From NCBI GenBank assembly GCA_003150315.1, contig QAML01000103.1:1-64000 (forward strand): a stretch of 64,000 bases of DNA, in the 5' to 3' direction. This DNA is from Prevotellaceae bacterium (GTDB lineage Bacteria; Bacteroidota; Bacteroidia; Bacteroidales; Bacteroidaceae). The number at the start of each line of letters is the position of its first letter. The first letter of the stretch is position 1. The position numbers and the translations under genes are program-made. Positions 1-7,805 of the stretch are shown in pieces. The notes under the pieces are model-generated. The model saw only the letters and a program-made list of their open reading frames with translations. It had not been told where the DNA came from and did not search any database.

Positions 1-27
1 TTTGCTTATCGTTGCTTATTTCCATAA

Positions 28-1470
28 TTGCAGCACATTTGCAGCACGTTCACGCAGATGGCTTGTTTTAATAACGGTTTGCATTTCGAGGAGGAAATAG
101 ACGACGGCAAAGGCAAGCATTACTTTCAGACAAGAGTTCCGGAGGCAAATGCGGATAAGTTCGATATAAAACGAATAGACCATCGTCATCACGCAATGGA
201 TGCCATAGTTATAGCCTGCACTTCTTTGAATCATATAAACTATATGAATAATGAAAGCGGCGGAGAAACAAAACGCTATGACTTGAAAAAACTGCTTTGC
301 GAGGGAAAGGACCGACAATTCACGAAGCCTTGGGAAACTTTTACGCAAGATTCCCGTAAAGCTCTCGATGACATTGTTGTGAGTTTCAAACAAAATCTGC
401 GCATTGTGAGCCGTGCAAGCAATTATTATTACCATTACGTTGACGGCAAAAAAGTTCTAACAAAACAAACAAAAGGTGATAGCCTTTCCATACGCAAGCC
501 GCTTCATAAGGCAACATATTCGGGACTAGTCAGATTGCCAATTACAAAAAATGAGAAAATAGAAAACACTATCGACAACCCCGAACAGATTGTAGATAAG
601 ACTATACGCAAGGAACTAAAAAAGATTCTTGCCGGATATAATGGCTCTGCCGACAAAAAGAAAATCAAGAAGTATTTCAAGGATCGCGATTACAAACTCA
701 ACGGAAAAGATGTCTCGAAAGTAAAAGTGCGTGTCATGCCTGAGAATGCGGAATATTCGTCTCATCGCACATCGGTTGCTTCCATAACAACGCAAAAACA
801 GTTGGAATCTATAACTGATACCGGCATAAAGAAAATACTTCAAAACCATCTGGAAAACTATGGCGGTAATTTCGAAGAGGCTTTTTCTCCGGAGGGAATA
901 AGCAGCTTGAATGATAACATTAAACTCCTTAACGGCGGACGCGACCATAAACCAATAAAATGTGTAAGGGTATCTGAAAAGTTTTCTACTAAATTTCCTG
1001 TCGGACAAGTGGCTTCTAAATCTAAAAGTTATGTTGAAGCAGAAAAAGGAACCAACCTTTTCTTTGCCATATACGTTGACGAAAATGGGAAGCGCGTATT
1101 TGAAACAATACCTCTTATAAAGGTTGTGGAGAGTAAGAAGTTACATCTTTCCGCAGTGCCGGAATGTAACGCGAGTGGAAACAAACTTTTGTTCTCACTT
1201 TCCCCGGGAGACTTGGTATATGTTCCCGAAGAAGACGAACATGTTACTATGCCGCTAAATCCCAAGCGTATATATAAAATGGTATCTTCCGGAAGTTGTC
1301 AATGTTTCTTTGTGCCTCAATATGTAGCAACTCCAATAGAAAATATAAAGGAATTAGGTCCAAACAACAAGTCTGAACGAGCTTGGGACGGCATTCAGAT
1401 AAAGAAAGTCTGCCTGAAACTTGAGACCGATCGCTTGGGAAATATCGTAAAAGTCATAGGTCATGATTAA
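28..1470 (+). CDS. cas9: Cas9 (type II-C), C-terminal portion only; frame closed upstream
   Basis: CRISPR-guided DNA endonuclease, C-terminal third (about 480 residues). The RuvC-III motif HRHHAMDA lies near residues 52-59 counted from position 28, with the catalytic His and Asp at about 55 and 58. The helical stretch and PAM-interacting domain typical of large Bacteroidota type II-C Cas9 follow, including SFKQNLRIV and SIRKPLHKATYSG. The RuvC-I, bridge-helix, REC and HNH parts should lie left of the window. The frame is closed by TAA at 25-27, and no other frame in the first 60 bases looks like the expected Cas9 segment. The position-28 start is only the first open codon, not a believable initiation site. 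Either the gene is broken here or the sequence edge is faulty. It overlaps cas1 by 8 bases. Identity as Cas9 is secure; intactness is doubtful. Confidence 0.9.
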   Translation: MQHICSTFTQMACFNNGLHFEEEIDDGKGKHYFQTRVPEANADKFDIKRIDHRHHAMDAIVIACTSLNHINYMNNESGGETKRYDLKKLLCEGKDRQFTKPWETFTQDSRKALDDIVVSFKQNLRIVSRASNYYYHYVDGKKVLTKQTKGDSLSIRKPLHKATYSGLVRLPITKNEKIENTIDNPEQIVDKTIRKELKKILAGYNGSADKKKIKKYFKDRDYKLNGKDVSKVKVRVMPENAEYSSHRTSVASITTQKQLESITDTGIKKILQNHLENYGGNFEEAFSPEGISSLNDNIKLLNGGRDHKPIKCVRVSEKFSTKFPVGQVASKSKSYVEAEKGTNLFFAIYVDENGKRVFETIPLIKVVESKKLHLSAVPECNASGNKLLFSLSPGDLVYVPEEDEHVTMPLNPKRIYKMVSSGSCQCFFVPQYVATPIENIKELGPNNKSERAWDGIQIKKVCLKLETDRLGNIVKVIGHD

Positions 1471-2398
1471 GAAAACACTTTGCTTCAGCAATCCGGCTTA
1501 TCTGTCCATGACAAACAAACAGCTCGTCATAAAAATGCCGGAAGTGGAAAAGCCCGACAATGTGTCGGAAGTTATAAAGCGGCAGGCTGTGAGGACAATT
1601 CCCATTGAAGATATAGGCATAGTGGTGTTGGATAATAAGCAAATAACCATAACACAAGGAGCTATAGAATCTCTTTTGAACAACACCGCTGCCGTAATAA
1701 CTTGTAACGACAAACACATGCCGCAGGGTATGCTTCTGCCGCTCGAAGGCAATAATGTTCAGAACGAAAGGTTCAGAAATCAAATAGACGCTTCGCTTCC
1801 ATTGAAAAAACAACTGTGGCAGCAAACCGTAAAAGCAAAAATAATGAACCAATACGGCTGCTTGAGAAAAAACACAGACGATGAAGCCATGCGCCTATAC
1901 AAGTTGGCGCAAGACGTAAAGAGTGGTGATTCGGACAATTGCGAGTCGCAGGCTGCGGTTTACTATTGGCGCAACATTTTTCCAAATATCGAAAACTTCA
2001 TTCGCGACAAGGAAGGGCTCCCACCAAACAATCTCCTGAATTATGGCTATGCAATACTCCGCGCCATTGTTGCCCGCTCTCTCGTAATAAGCGGACTTCT
2101 GCCGGTGTCGGGAATCCACCATCGCAATCGTTACAACGCATATTGCCTCGCCGATGACATAATGGAGCCATACCGTCCCTATGTTGATGACCTTGTAATT
2201 TCCATGATAAAAAACCAAAAAGAGCTGCCCGAAGAACTTAGCGTGGAAATTAAAAGAGAGATGCTCATGATTCCTGTTATAGATGTAATGATTAACTCCA
2301 CTCACAGCCCTTTGATGATAGCAGTGGGGCAGACTACGGCAAGCCTTGCGAAATGTTTTGGTGGAGATGCAAGAAAAATAGTTTATCCCGAGTTTTGA
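1463..2398 (+). CDS. cas1: CRISPR adaptation integrase Cas1 (type II)
   Basis: Metal-dependent integrase that, with Cas2, inserts new spacers at the leader end of the array. It is 311 residues, normal for subtype II Cas1. Catalytic residues by family pattern are Glu about 161 (CESQAAVYYW), His about 220 (GIHHRNRYN) and Glu about 235 (DDIMEPYRP); the His-Glu spacing of 15 matches type II Cas1. The start codon lies inside the end of cas9 (8-bp overlap) and the stop abuts the cas2 ATG, so the three genes form one operon. All catalytic positions look intact, so adaptation may still work even if cas9 does not. Confidence 0.97.
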   Translation: MIKKTLCFSNPAYLSMTNKQLVIKMPEVEKPDNVSEVIKRQAVRTIPIEDIGIVVLDNKQITITQGAIESLLNNTAAVITCNDKHMPQGMLLPLEGNNVQNERFRNQIDASLPLKKQLWQQTVKAKIMNQYGCLRKNTDDEAMRLYKLAQDVKSGDSDNCESQAAVYYWRNIFPNIENFIRDKEGLPPNNLLNYGYAILRAIVARSLVISGLLPVSGIHHRNRYNAYCLADDIMEPYRPYVDDLVISMIKNQKELPEELSVEIKREMLMIPVIDVMINSTHSPLMIAVGQTTASLAKCFGGDARKIVYPEF

Positions 2399-2731
<333 letters not shown>

Positions 2732-2794
2732 CAGTTGTGGAGGCAATATTCGGATAAATAGATAAGTTGTTGCTTTTCTGATATATATGAAAGC

Positions 2795-2883
2795 AAAAAA
2801 TACAAGCCATATATTTTGAAATACAAGGCACTTATTTTAAAATAAGTGCCTTGTATTTTTTGCAACATGCCTTATGTTTTTTT
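2795..2883. repeat. Modular palindromic element, copy 1
   Basis: First of eleven related intergenic elements. It starts with an A-run and ends with a T-run. The four boxes are CAAGCC (2803), CAAGGC (2824), GCCTTG (2848) and GCCTTA (2869): same-direction boxes are 21 bp apart and the inverted pair 24 bp apart. The middle two boxes form a perfect inverted repeat centred on TTTTAAAA. It sits just after cas2 and is almost identical to copy 10 at 58366-58452. The remaining gap to the array (2884-3076) holds only the hairpin at 2971-3005; no gene is seen. Confidence 0.9.
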
Positions 2884-2970
2884 GCCTGCGACGAACGTCC
2901 TAAAAACAGAGCCAAAACAAGGAAGTGAAAATTCAAACATGCTCGAGAATCATTGTTAGTGGAAAACAGA

Positions 2971-3005
2971 AAAAGGAATCCGAATATTACTTTCGGATTC
3001 CTTTT
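2971..3005. terminator. Hairpin between cas2 and the CRISPR array
   Basis: Perfect 14-bp stem (AAAAGGAATCCGAA pairing with TTCGGATTCCTTTT) around a 7-base loop, with A and T tracts at the ends, so it could terminate from either side. If the array is transcribed leftward, as the repeat promoter suggests, this would end the crRNA precursor; read rightward it would end the cas operon. A structural role in a tracrRNA cannot be excluded, but no anti-repeat was found beside it. Confidence 0.7.
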
Positions 3006-3076
3006 CTTCAACAACCTTATTTTTAATTCTAATATCATTGACATCGTATTCGAAATCAAAGCATTAGAGTGCTCGC

Positions 3077-3508
3077 GTTGTTGATTACCTTACAAAGGTA
3101 AGAAAATTTCAGCTAATCACAACAAACCGAGTGCCATGCCACAATAGAAATTGGTTGTTGATTACCTTACAAAGGTAAGAAAATTTCAGCTAATCACAAC
3201 GAGGACAATATAACCGTGCAGCTTCCATGCGTTGTTGATTACCTTACAAAGGTAAGAAAATTTCAGCTAATCACAACCAACGTGTCGCCAGCTCTTTTAT
3301 CGTCGTAGTTGTTGATTACCTTACAAAGGTAAGAAAATTTCAGCTAATCACAACATATACGATAGTTCGGACTTTTGAAGAGTTGTTGTTGATTACCTTA
3401 CAAAGGTAAGAAAATTTCAGCTAATCACAACGTATTCTAACACGTTACGCCCATCCGCGTCGTTGTTGATTACCTTACAAAGGTAAGAAAATTTCAGCTA
3501 ATCACAAC
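3077..3508 (-). CRISPR. Type II-C CRISPR array, six 47-bp repeats and five 30-bp spacers
   Basis: Six identical 47-bp repeats start at 3077, 3154, 3231, 3308, 3385 and 3462, an exact 77-bp period. Spacers are 3124-3153, 3201-3230, 3278-3307, 3355-3384 and 3432-3461, all different and all 30 bp. Each repeat begins GTTGTTGATT and ends CTAATCACAAC on the plus strand. Repeat length and the GTTGT...ACAAC ends match Bacteroidota subtype II-C. Strand is given as minus because the reverse complement (starting GTTGTGATTAGC) carries a promoter in each repeat. The perfect repeat at 3462-3508 is followed directly by foreign-looking gene fragments rather than a normal leader. Confidence 0.98.
3077..3508 (-). 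promoter_or_regulatory. Bacteroidota-type promoter embedded in every CRISPR repeat
   Basis: On the minus strand each repeat reads TTG at repeat positions 2-4, then 19 bases, then TACCTTTG at positions 24-31. This matches the phylum's -33 TTTG/TTG and -7 TAnnTTTG consensus at the usual spacing. Transcription would begin near repeat position 35-36, leaving about 12 bases of repeat before each spacer. Repeat-internal promoters that start transcription next to each spacer are known from other type II-C systems (Neisseria, Campylobacter). The match is seen directly; activity is inferred. Confidence 0.65.
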
Positions 3509-3680
3509 CTGACAAGACCCACGAAGGATATTGCAGTGCCTCTTCTTCCGTGGCATAGAAAGATGTCAGACCGCAGAAGATGTCCCTATGTCGCGGGGTG
3601 TCCCTGACACCCAGATGCTCCAGCAGCAGTTTTTCGTCTTTTTTCAGTTTGACGCTATAATGCGCCGCGTTAAAGTTCAT
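3509..3680 (-). pseudogene. Unknown gene truncated at its 3' end by the CRISPR array
   Basis: The ATG at 3680 overlaps the preceding stop (ATGA), so this is the third gene of a tightly packed minus-strand operon. About 57 codons are open (beginning MNFNAAHYSVKLKKDE, containing GLTSFYATEEEALQYPSW) before the reading frame runs into CRISPR repeat 6 at 3508 and stops at 3498. The composition is that of a soluble charged protein. I do not recognise the family. The abrupt junction with the repeat suggests that the C-terminal part was lost when the segment arrived. Confidence 0.6.
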
Positions 3681-3823
3681 TTCGTTTTCCACCAATTCTC
3701 AATCTTTTCTGAAATCCATGCTATCGCAACGAGTACGGCAAAGCAGATGGCGTGGAAGAGCAGCCACACTTTCCAGCCCGACAGAAAGAAAAGGAATAAC
3801 TCTAAAAAAAACAATGCTATCAT
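3677..3823 (-). CDS. Small hydrophobic membrane protein, 48 residues
   Basis: The reading frame begins ATGATAGCATTG and overlaps the stop of the upstream gene by four bases (ATGA); its own stop overlaps the next ATG in the same way. The product starts MIALFFLELFLFFLSGWKVW, continues hydrophobic to about residue 36 and ends in a charged tail (SEKIENWWKTK), consistent with one or two membrane helices. No family is recognised. The coupled start and stop on both sides support a real gene despite its size. The setting suggests a small mobile-element gene. Confidence 0.6.
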   Translation of the reverse strand: MIALFFLELFLFFLSGWKVWLLFHAICFAVLVAIAWISEKIENWWKTK

Positions 3824-4257
3824 AATCCTTCTGCAATGTCGAGTATTACGTCAGACAAGATTTTCTTTGACATCTTCGATGTCTCCGCGTCCTTTTTCAG
3901 GGCTTCCAAAGCGTTTTTCGCGTGCATTTCGCCGCGCCTGTACGCTTTCGGAAATGCGTCATAAAGCTCGTCCCTGTCAAGGGCAATCGTCTCCAAGCCT
4001 GTGAATGTGTACTTTGTCTCGCCGACCCAGAACGTCCCCCACTGTCCGTTTTCCTGTACTTTATCATACACGCAATGTCCGGACATTTCTACCGTGTCGC
4101 CGTCTTCGTCTTTGGTGATGAAATCGCTTTCCCAAAGGGAAATGCTGTCTCCCACTGTCAGCGCGCCGAAGTCGCGCAGGTCTATGCGTCCCTTGATGTT
4201 GTTTTCCCTTGTTGCCCTGTCCTGCACAAACAGCAGGATGTCGTTTCTTTTTTCCAT
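3820..4257 (-). CDS. Hypothetical acidic protein in the captured segment
   Basis: 145 residues from the ATG at 4257 (MEKRNDILLFVQDRATRENN). The frame is open further upstream, with another ATG at 4380, so the start is uncertain. The sequence is soluble and rich in Asp and Glu, with beta-like repeats (GDSISLWESDF, GDTVEMSGHCVY, GQWGTFWVGETKYTF) and a helical C-terminus. I do not recognise the family. It is the first gene of a coupled three-gene operon with the small membrane protein and the truncated gene. A promoter-like TACCTTTG lies at 4393-4400 on the same strand. Confidence 0.65.
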   Translation of the reverse strand: MEKRNDILLFVQDRATRENNIKGRIDLRDFGALTVGDSISLWESDFITKDEDGDTVEMSGHCVYDKVQENGQWGTFWVGETKYTFTGLETIALDRDELYDAFPKAYRRGEMHAKNALEALKKDAETSKMSKKILSDVILDIAEGL

Positions 4258-4392
4258 TGTCTTTTGCTTTGCGTTTGAAATATAAAACTTTTTTTTTCTG
4301 TCATGCGCCCGAAGCGGATTTTCTTCAAATTCGGACGCACGGAAAGGAGTTTTTATGCTGTTTTCAATGCTCGCTTGCATTGTTTTGCAATT

Positions 4393-4422
4393 CAAAGGTA
4401 AAAAATAGAGGCTTTAACCAAA
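4393..4422 (-). promoter_or_regulatory. Promoter for the captured operon
   Basis: On the minus strand TTTG (4422-4419), an 18-base spacer and TACCTTTG (4400-4393) match the Bacteroidota promoter pattern, upstream of the gene starting at 4257 or 4380. The spacer overlaps one arm of the hairpin at 4401-4433. Confidence 0.5.
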
Positions 4423-4433
4423 CCTCTATTTTT
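4401..4433. terminator. Hairpin inside the captured segment
   Basis: An 11-bp stem (AAAAATAGAGG with CCTCTATTTTT) and an 11-base loop, flanked by T tracts in both directions. It lies downstream of the truncated gene at 4619-4881 and probably ends its transcript. The rest of the gap 4434-4618 shows no gene. Confidence 0.6.
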
Positions 4434-4618
4434 ATGCAGATTTTTCACACCTGCACCGTTCCGCTTTCAGTCGTTTTGTTTTATGAGGGACGGCTCAAAG
4501 GCAATTTTACCGAAAATCTTTACCCTCCATGTGTGCGGGCAGTCCAAATCTAATTGTAGCTTCTATGAGCCTGCCCAAAGTTTTTTTTTCTCCGGGTTTC
4601 TGTACTGACGTGATAAAC

Positions 4619-4881
4619 TCACGCATAGCCTACCAAAAAGTCGTATATGTCGCACATCGCGTCCCAGCATCTTTTTGTGTCGTCCAATACTGCACGCAGG
4701 TTGTAAGGCGCACCGCGTCTGCCGTGTCCCTCTTCGTCCAGCCATATATACGTTTCCCGACTTTCGTCAAAATCATCACAATAGCTGTCAAGGTTTCTGA
4801 TAAAACCGATGAATGTGTCTTTTGCGTTCCTGTTTTCTGGAAATGGGATTGCAGCCCAGAAATCCCTGCCGCAGGGGGAAC
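4619..4881 (-). pseudogene. Unknown gene truncated at its 5' end by a CRISPR repeat
   Basis: A convincing coding frame with no start runs from the edge of the solitary CRISPR repeat to TGA at 4619-4621. It encodes about 87 codons including RDFWAAIPFPENRNAKD, FIGFIRNLDSYCDDFDES, YIWLDEEGHGRRGAPYN and DTKRCWDAMCDIYDFLVGYA. The pattern (acidic helices and a WLDExGHG-like strand) resembles small proteins on Bacteroidales conjugative elements or phages, but I cannot name the family. The frame reaches a stop inside the repeat, so the N-terminal part is missing. The longer open frame on the same strand (4630-5148) is a shadow. Confidence 0.6.
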
Positions 4882-4916
4882 GTTGTTGATTACTTTACAA
4901 AGGTAAGAAAATTTCA
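4882..4916 (-). repeat. Solitary truncated CRISPR repeat
   Basis: These 35 bases match the first 35 bases of the array repeat with one change (ACCTTAC to ACTTTAC) and then diverge, missing the last 12 bases (GCTAATCACAAC). Orientation is the same as in the array 1.37 kb to the left. The minus-strand TACCTTTG box is kept (4905-4898), and a TTG lies 18 bases upstream of it in the flanking DNA, so a leftward promoter could survive. It marks the far boundary of the captured segment. The gap 4917-5160 holds no gene. Confidence 0.85.
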
Positions 4917-5080
4917 TAGACCTCAAGAAAAGTATAAATGCAATCAAGAAGTGGATAAAAACTCTCAAGAGGTGCGTATTATTTCTCGGGTGGTAAATGT
5001 TTTGCATTATTCGTTTTTCAAAAGTATATGTATGTAGACTTAATGCCAAGCGGGTGTGTATGCGATTGCGGAAAAGTTTG

Positions 5081-5088
5081 TAATTTTG
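5081..5088 (+). promoter_or_regulatory. -7 promoter box upstream of the dipeptide epimerase gene
   Basis: TAATTTTG fits the Bacteroidota -7 consensus 72 bases before the start at 5161. No convincing -33 TTG is placed about 19 bases upstream. Confidence 0.4.
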
Positions 5089-5160
5089 CACCTGTAAAAT
5101 TGTGTGTAGGTCATTTTCTTGTGTGTTATAAAGGAGAGAATGGCACAAAATATTGTATAA

Positions 5161-6312
5161 ATGGACAGAAGATCTTTTATAAAGGCTACGGGAACGGCTT
5201 TAGCCGCAGCAACGGTTGGTGTTTCTACAAATGCAACGGTTCGTGGGGCTTTTCCTGAGATAATGCGCAAGACAAAAAACAATTCAGGGTTGAAATTGTC
5301 GTTTTTCCCTTATGAACTTAAGCTACGTCATGCTTTCAATCTCGCAAAATTCAGCCGCACTACCACTCCTGATGTACAGGTAGAACTTGAGTATGACGGT
5401 GTGAAGGGTTATGGCGAGGCTTCCATGCCTCCTTATCTTGGCGAGAGCGTGGAAAGCGTAACCAAGTTCTTGGGGAGTTTGGATTTACAACAGTTCAAGG
5501 ACCCATTTCGTATAGACGAAATTTTGGGATATGTTGATAGTGTGGCTCCCAAAAACTCTGCCGCCAAAGCATCAGTGGACATTGCGCTTCACGATTTGCT
5601 TGGAAAACTGATGGGACGGTCTTGGTATAAGATTTGGGGGCTTTCTCCTGAAAAAGCACCCTGTACTTCTTTCACGATTGGCATAGACAAACCGGAAATT
5701 GTTAGACAAAAAGTAGAGGAAGCCCGTCCTTACAAGGTGCTCAAGGTAAAGATGGGATTGGATAACGACCGTGAAACTGTGGAAATCATTCGTTCCATGA
5801 CCGATGTACCCATTTGTGTGGACGTAAATCAGGGTTGGAATGACCGCGAACAGGCTTTGCGCATGATTGACTGGCTTGCCGAAAGAAATTGTTTATTTGT
5901 TGAGCAGCCTATGCCAAAGGAAAAATTCGACGATATGGTTTGGCTTAAAAGCCGCAGCTCGTTGCCGCTCATAGCAGATGAGGCTTTCCAGCGCATAGGT
6001 GATATTACGCGCCTTGCAGAGGCTTATGACGGAATAAACATAAAGCTTATGAAGAGCACAGGACTGCATGAGGCATACAAGATGGTGATTCTTGCAAGAG
6101 CTTTGGGCATGAAAGTAATGCTCGGGTGCATGACCGAAACTTCTTGTGCCGTAAGTGCTGCCGCACAGCTCGCACCTTTGGTGGATTTTGCCGATCTTGA
6201 CGGAAATCTTCTCATAGCCAACGACCGTTTTGATGGTATGAAGATTGTGGAAGGAAAGGTTACTCTTGCCGACAAACCAGGAATAGGTGTAACACCAATA
6301 AAGAAAGGCTAA
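5161..6312 (+). CDS. Dipeptide epimerase (L-Ala-D/L-Glu type), Tat-exported
   Basis: Enolase-superfamily enzyme that epimerises dipeptides such as L-Ala-D-Glu released from peptidoglycan. 383 residues. The N-terminus carries a twin-arginine signal (DRRSFIKATG, then an Ala-rich hydrophobic stretch to about residue 25), implying folded export to the periplasm. Active-site residues by family pattern: Lys195 and Lys197 (LKVKMG), metal ligands Asp221 (CVDVN), Glu248 (VEQP) and Asp273 (IADE), and Lys295 (INIKL). The start is fixed by the Tat motif directly after the ATG. The ThrE exporter follows after 8 bases, so they are probably co-transcribed. Substrate specificity is inferred from Bacteroidota relatives. 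Confidence 0.9.
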   Translation: MDRRSFIKATGTALAAATVGVSTNATVRGAFPEIMRKTKNNSGLKLSFFPYELKLRHAFNLAKFSRTTTPDVQVELEYDGVKGYGEASMPPYLGESVESVTKFLGSLDLQQFKDPFRIDEILGYVDSVAPKNSAAKASVDIALHDLLGKLMGRSWYKIWGLSPEKAPCTSFTIGIDKPEIVRQKVEEARPYKVLKVKMGLDNDRETVEIIRSMTDVPICVDVNQGWNDREQALRMIDWLAERNCLFVEQPMPKEKFDDMVWLKSRSSLPLIADEAFQRIGDITRLAEAYDGINIKLMKSTGLHEAYKMVILARALGMKVMLGCMTETSCAVSAAAQLAPLVDFADLDGNLLIANDRFDGMKIVEGKVTLADKPGIGVTPIKKG

Positions 6313-6320
6313 ACCGGGAG

Positions 6321-7739
6321 ATGACTGAAAAGAACAAGGACGTAATGGAAATGGACGGCATGCACATTATGAGCGATGCCGAGCTTAATCGTAAACTTGA
6401 CATACTTCTTAAAACGGGGTGTTTGCTCATGGAGAGCCTTGCAGATACGAGCCGCGTGTTGCGAAACATGAAAAGAGTGGCGGCATATTTGGGTTTTCAC
6501 GAGCAGAATCTGCACATTTCCATAAACTACGATATTATACTTGCAAACCTAAGCGATGAATATCATTCGTTCACAAAGTTCAGACGGTGCGAAGGGCACA
6601 GTGTGAACCTTTGGACCATAATGAAAGTGAGCAAACTCACATGGAATTGCATCCGCGACGATTATTCGCTTGAGCGTTATGAAGAAGAACTTGATGCCAT
6701 ACGCAAACACAAACGCAGCTATACGCCGTGGGAAGTGGCAATAGGCGGAGGTTTTGCCTGCGGAGGCTTTTGCATACAATTCGGTTGCGACTGGACGGCT
6801 TTTTTTTACGCTTCGATAGCTGCCATACTCGGTTTCCGTTTCAGAATGTGGCTCGGGGCTAAAAAGATGAACGCTTACGTGAGCATTGCTGTGGCTGCTT
6901 TTGTGTCAACAATCCTCGCGTGGGGATTCATGTTGCTTTCCACCCATACCGATATAGAATGGCTTCGCAGCAAAACGCCCTATCACCCGTTCATGGCGTG
7001 TGCTTTGTATATCGTTCCCGGTGTGCCGCTCATCAACTTTGTCAGCGACATGCTTTCGTCTCATGTCAAGACAGGCATAATACGTGCCGTAAACACGTTG
7101 ATGATTGTATTGGCAATGGCATTCGGTATAGCTTTCGCCATAAACGTTTGCGGAGTGGACAACTTTGTGAAAGATTTATCCATGACCCCTCACCATGAGT
7201 ATTGGGAGTATTCTGTTGCTGCGGCAATCTCGGCAATGGGATTTTCAATGATATTCAATTGTCCGCCACGTCTGCTTTGGGCTGTGGCTATAGGCGGTAT
7301 TATTGCCATATGTACGCGAAACCTCGTAAGTTTAGGACCTTCCACAAACAATCTCGGGCTTGATCAGGGTGCGGTAATAGGTTCGTTTGTGGGTTCGGCT
7401 GTTATAAGCATTATTTGTACCCGTATAATGCACATTGTTCACGCTCCTCATCAGTGCATATCCATTCCGAGTGTTATTCCTATGATTCCGGGTGTGCTTA
7501 TGTACCGTGCTCTTTTCGCTTTTATCGACATGCACGGCATCGTGGGTGAAGTTACGGTGGCTATGACCAACATGATCAATGCTTCACTTATTATTCTTTG
7601 CATAAGTCTCGGTGTGGCTATTCCGAATGTATTCTTTCGAAAGATGATAGCCCCGAAACGTGAACAGAAGATGGTCAACTTTATTCTGCAACGCAGGTTG
7701 AAGCACGATGCAACCTTCAATCATGAGGAAGTAAAATAG
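6321..7739 (+). CDS. Threonine/serine exporter, ThrE family (fused halves)
   Basis: Inner-membrane exporter of small hydroxy amino acids. 472 residues combine the N-terminal ThrE (DUF1212) domain, with a long cytoplasmic head (residues 1 to about 130), and the C-terminal ThrE_2 half; about ten hydrophobic helices run from about residue 135 to 440. Family landmarks are YIVPGVPLINFVSDML near the middle and the related IPSVIPMIPGVLMYRALF in the second half. It lies 8 bases after the epimerase gene. A link to exporting amino acids after peptide turnover is only suggestive. A strong hairpin follows at 7755. Confidence 0.88.
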   Translation: MTEKNKDVMEMDGMHIMSDAELNRKLDILLKTGCLLMESLADTSRVLRNMKRVAAYLGFHEQNLHISINYDIILANLSDEYHSFTKFRRCEGHSVNLWTIMKVSKLTWNCIRDDYSLERYEEELDAIRKHKRSYTPWEVAIGGGFACGGFCIQFGCDWTAFFYASIAAILGFRFRMWLGAKKMNAYVSIAVAAFVSTILAWGFMLLSTHTDIEWLRSKTPYHPFMACALYIVPGVPLINFVSDMLSSHVKTGIIRAVNTLMIVLAMAFGIAFAINVCGVDNFVKDLSMTPHHEYWEYSVAAAISAMGFSMIFNCPPRLLWAVAIGGIIAICTRNLVSLGPSTNNLGLDQGAVIGSFVGSAVISIICTRIMHIVHAPHQCISIPSVIPMIPGVLMYRALFAFIDMHGIVGEVTVAMTNMINASLIILCISLGVAIPNVFFRKMIAPKREQKMVNFILQRRLKHDATFNHEEVK

Positions 7740-7754
7740 ATATGAATAAGAAAC

Positions 7755-7788
7755 ATAAAGGCGGAAATCGAAAGATTTCCGCCTTTAT
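7755..7788. terminator. Bidirectional terminator between convergent genes
   Basis: A 15-bp stem (ATAAAGGCGGAAATC with GATTTCCGCCTTTAT) closed by a GAAA tetraloop. It lies between the end of thrE (plus) and the end of the flavin reductase gene (minus). Confidence 0.85.
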
Positions 7789-7805
7789 TGTTTATATGTA
7801 TCGGT

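Larger units (their letters stand above)
3509..4881. other. 1,373-bp foreign-looking segment lodged between CRISPR repeats
   Basis: The block starts at the first base after repeat 6 and ends at the base before a truncated repeat in the same orientation. It carries minus-strand genes cut at both edges: one loses its start at 4881 and another its end at 3509, with two whole small genes between. The overlapping ATGA junctions and G+C-richer composition are unlike the flanks and suggest phage, plasmid or conjugative-element origin. It looks like an internal slice of another replicon placed between two repeats, an oversized spacer-like insert or the product of a recombination. The distance from 3462 to 4882 is 1,420 bp, not a multiple of 77. 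Confidence 0.7.

Noticed and set aside
3531..4285. Open frames on the plus strand across the captured segment
   Set aside because: They are opposite to the three coupled minus-strand genes and have unlikely compositions; treated as antisense shadows.
3509..4881. Missing stretch of array made of whole 77-bp units
   Set aside because: The distance between the last array repeat and the solitary repeat is 1,420 bp, not a multiple of 77, and the intervening DNA contains no repeat remnants but does contain gene fragments.
4882..4916. Solitary repeat as the anti-repeat of a tracrRNA
   Set aside because: If crRNAs are read leftward they begin GTTGTGATTAGC, so the anti-repeat must contain GCTAATCACAAC. 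This copy lacks exactly those bases. No other anti-repeat was found in 2732-5160, so the tracrRNA probably lies upstream of cas9.
4630..5148. 172-codon open frame on the minus strand
   Set aside because: It spans the solitary repeat and non-coding DNA. Within 4619-4881 a different frame on the same strand has clear protein character, so this one is a shadow.
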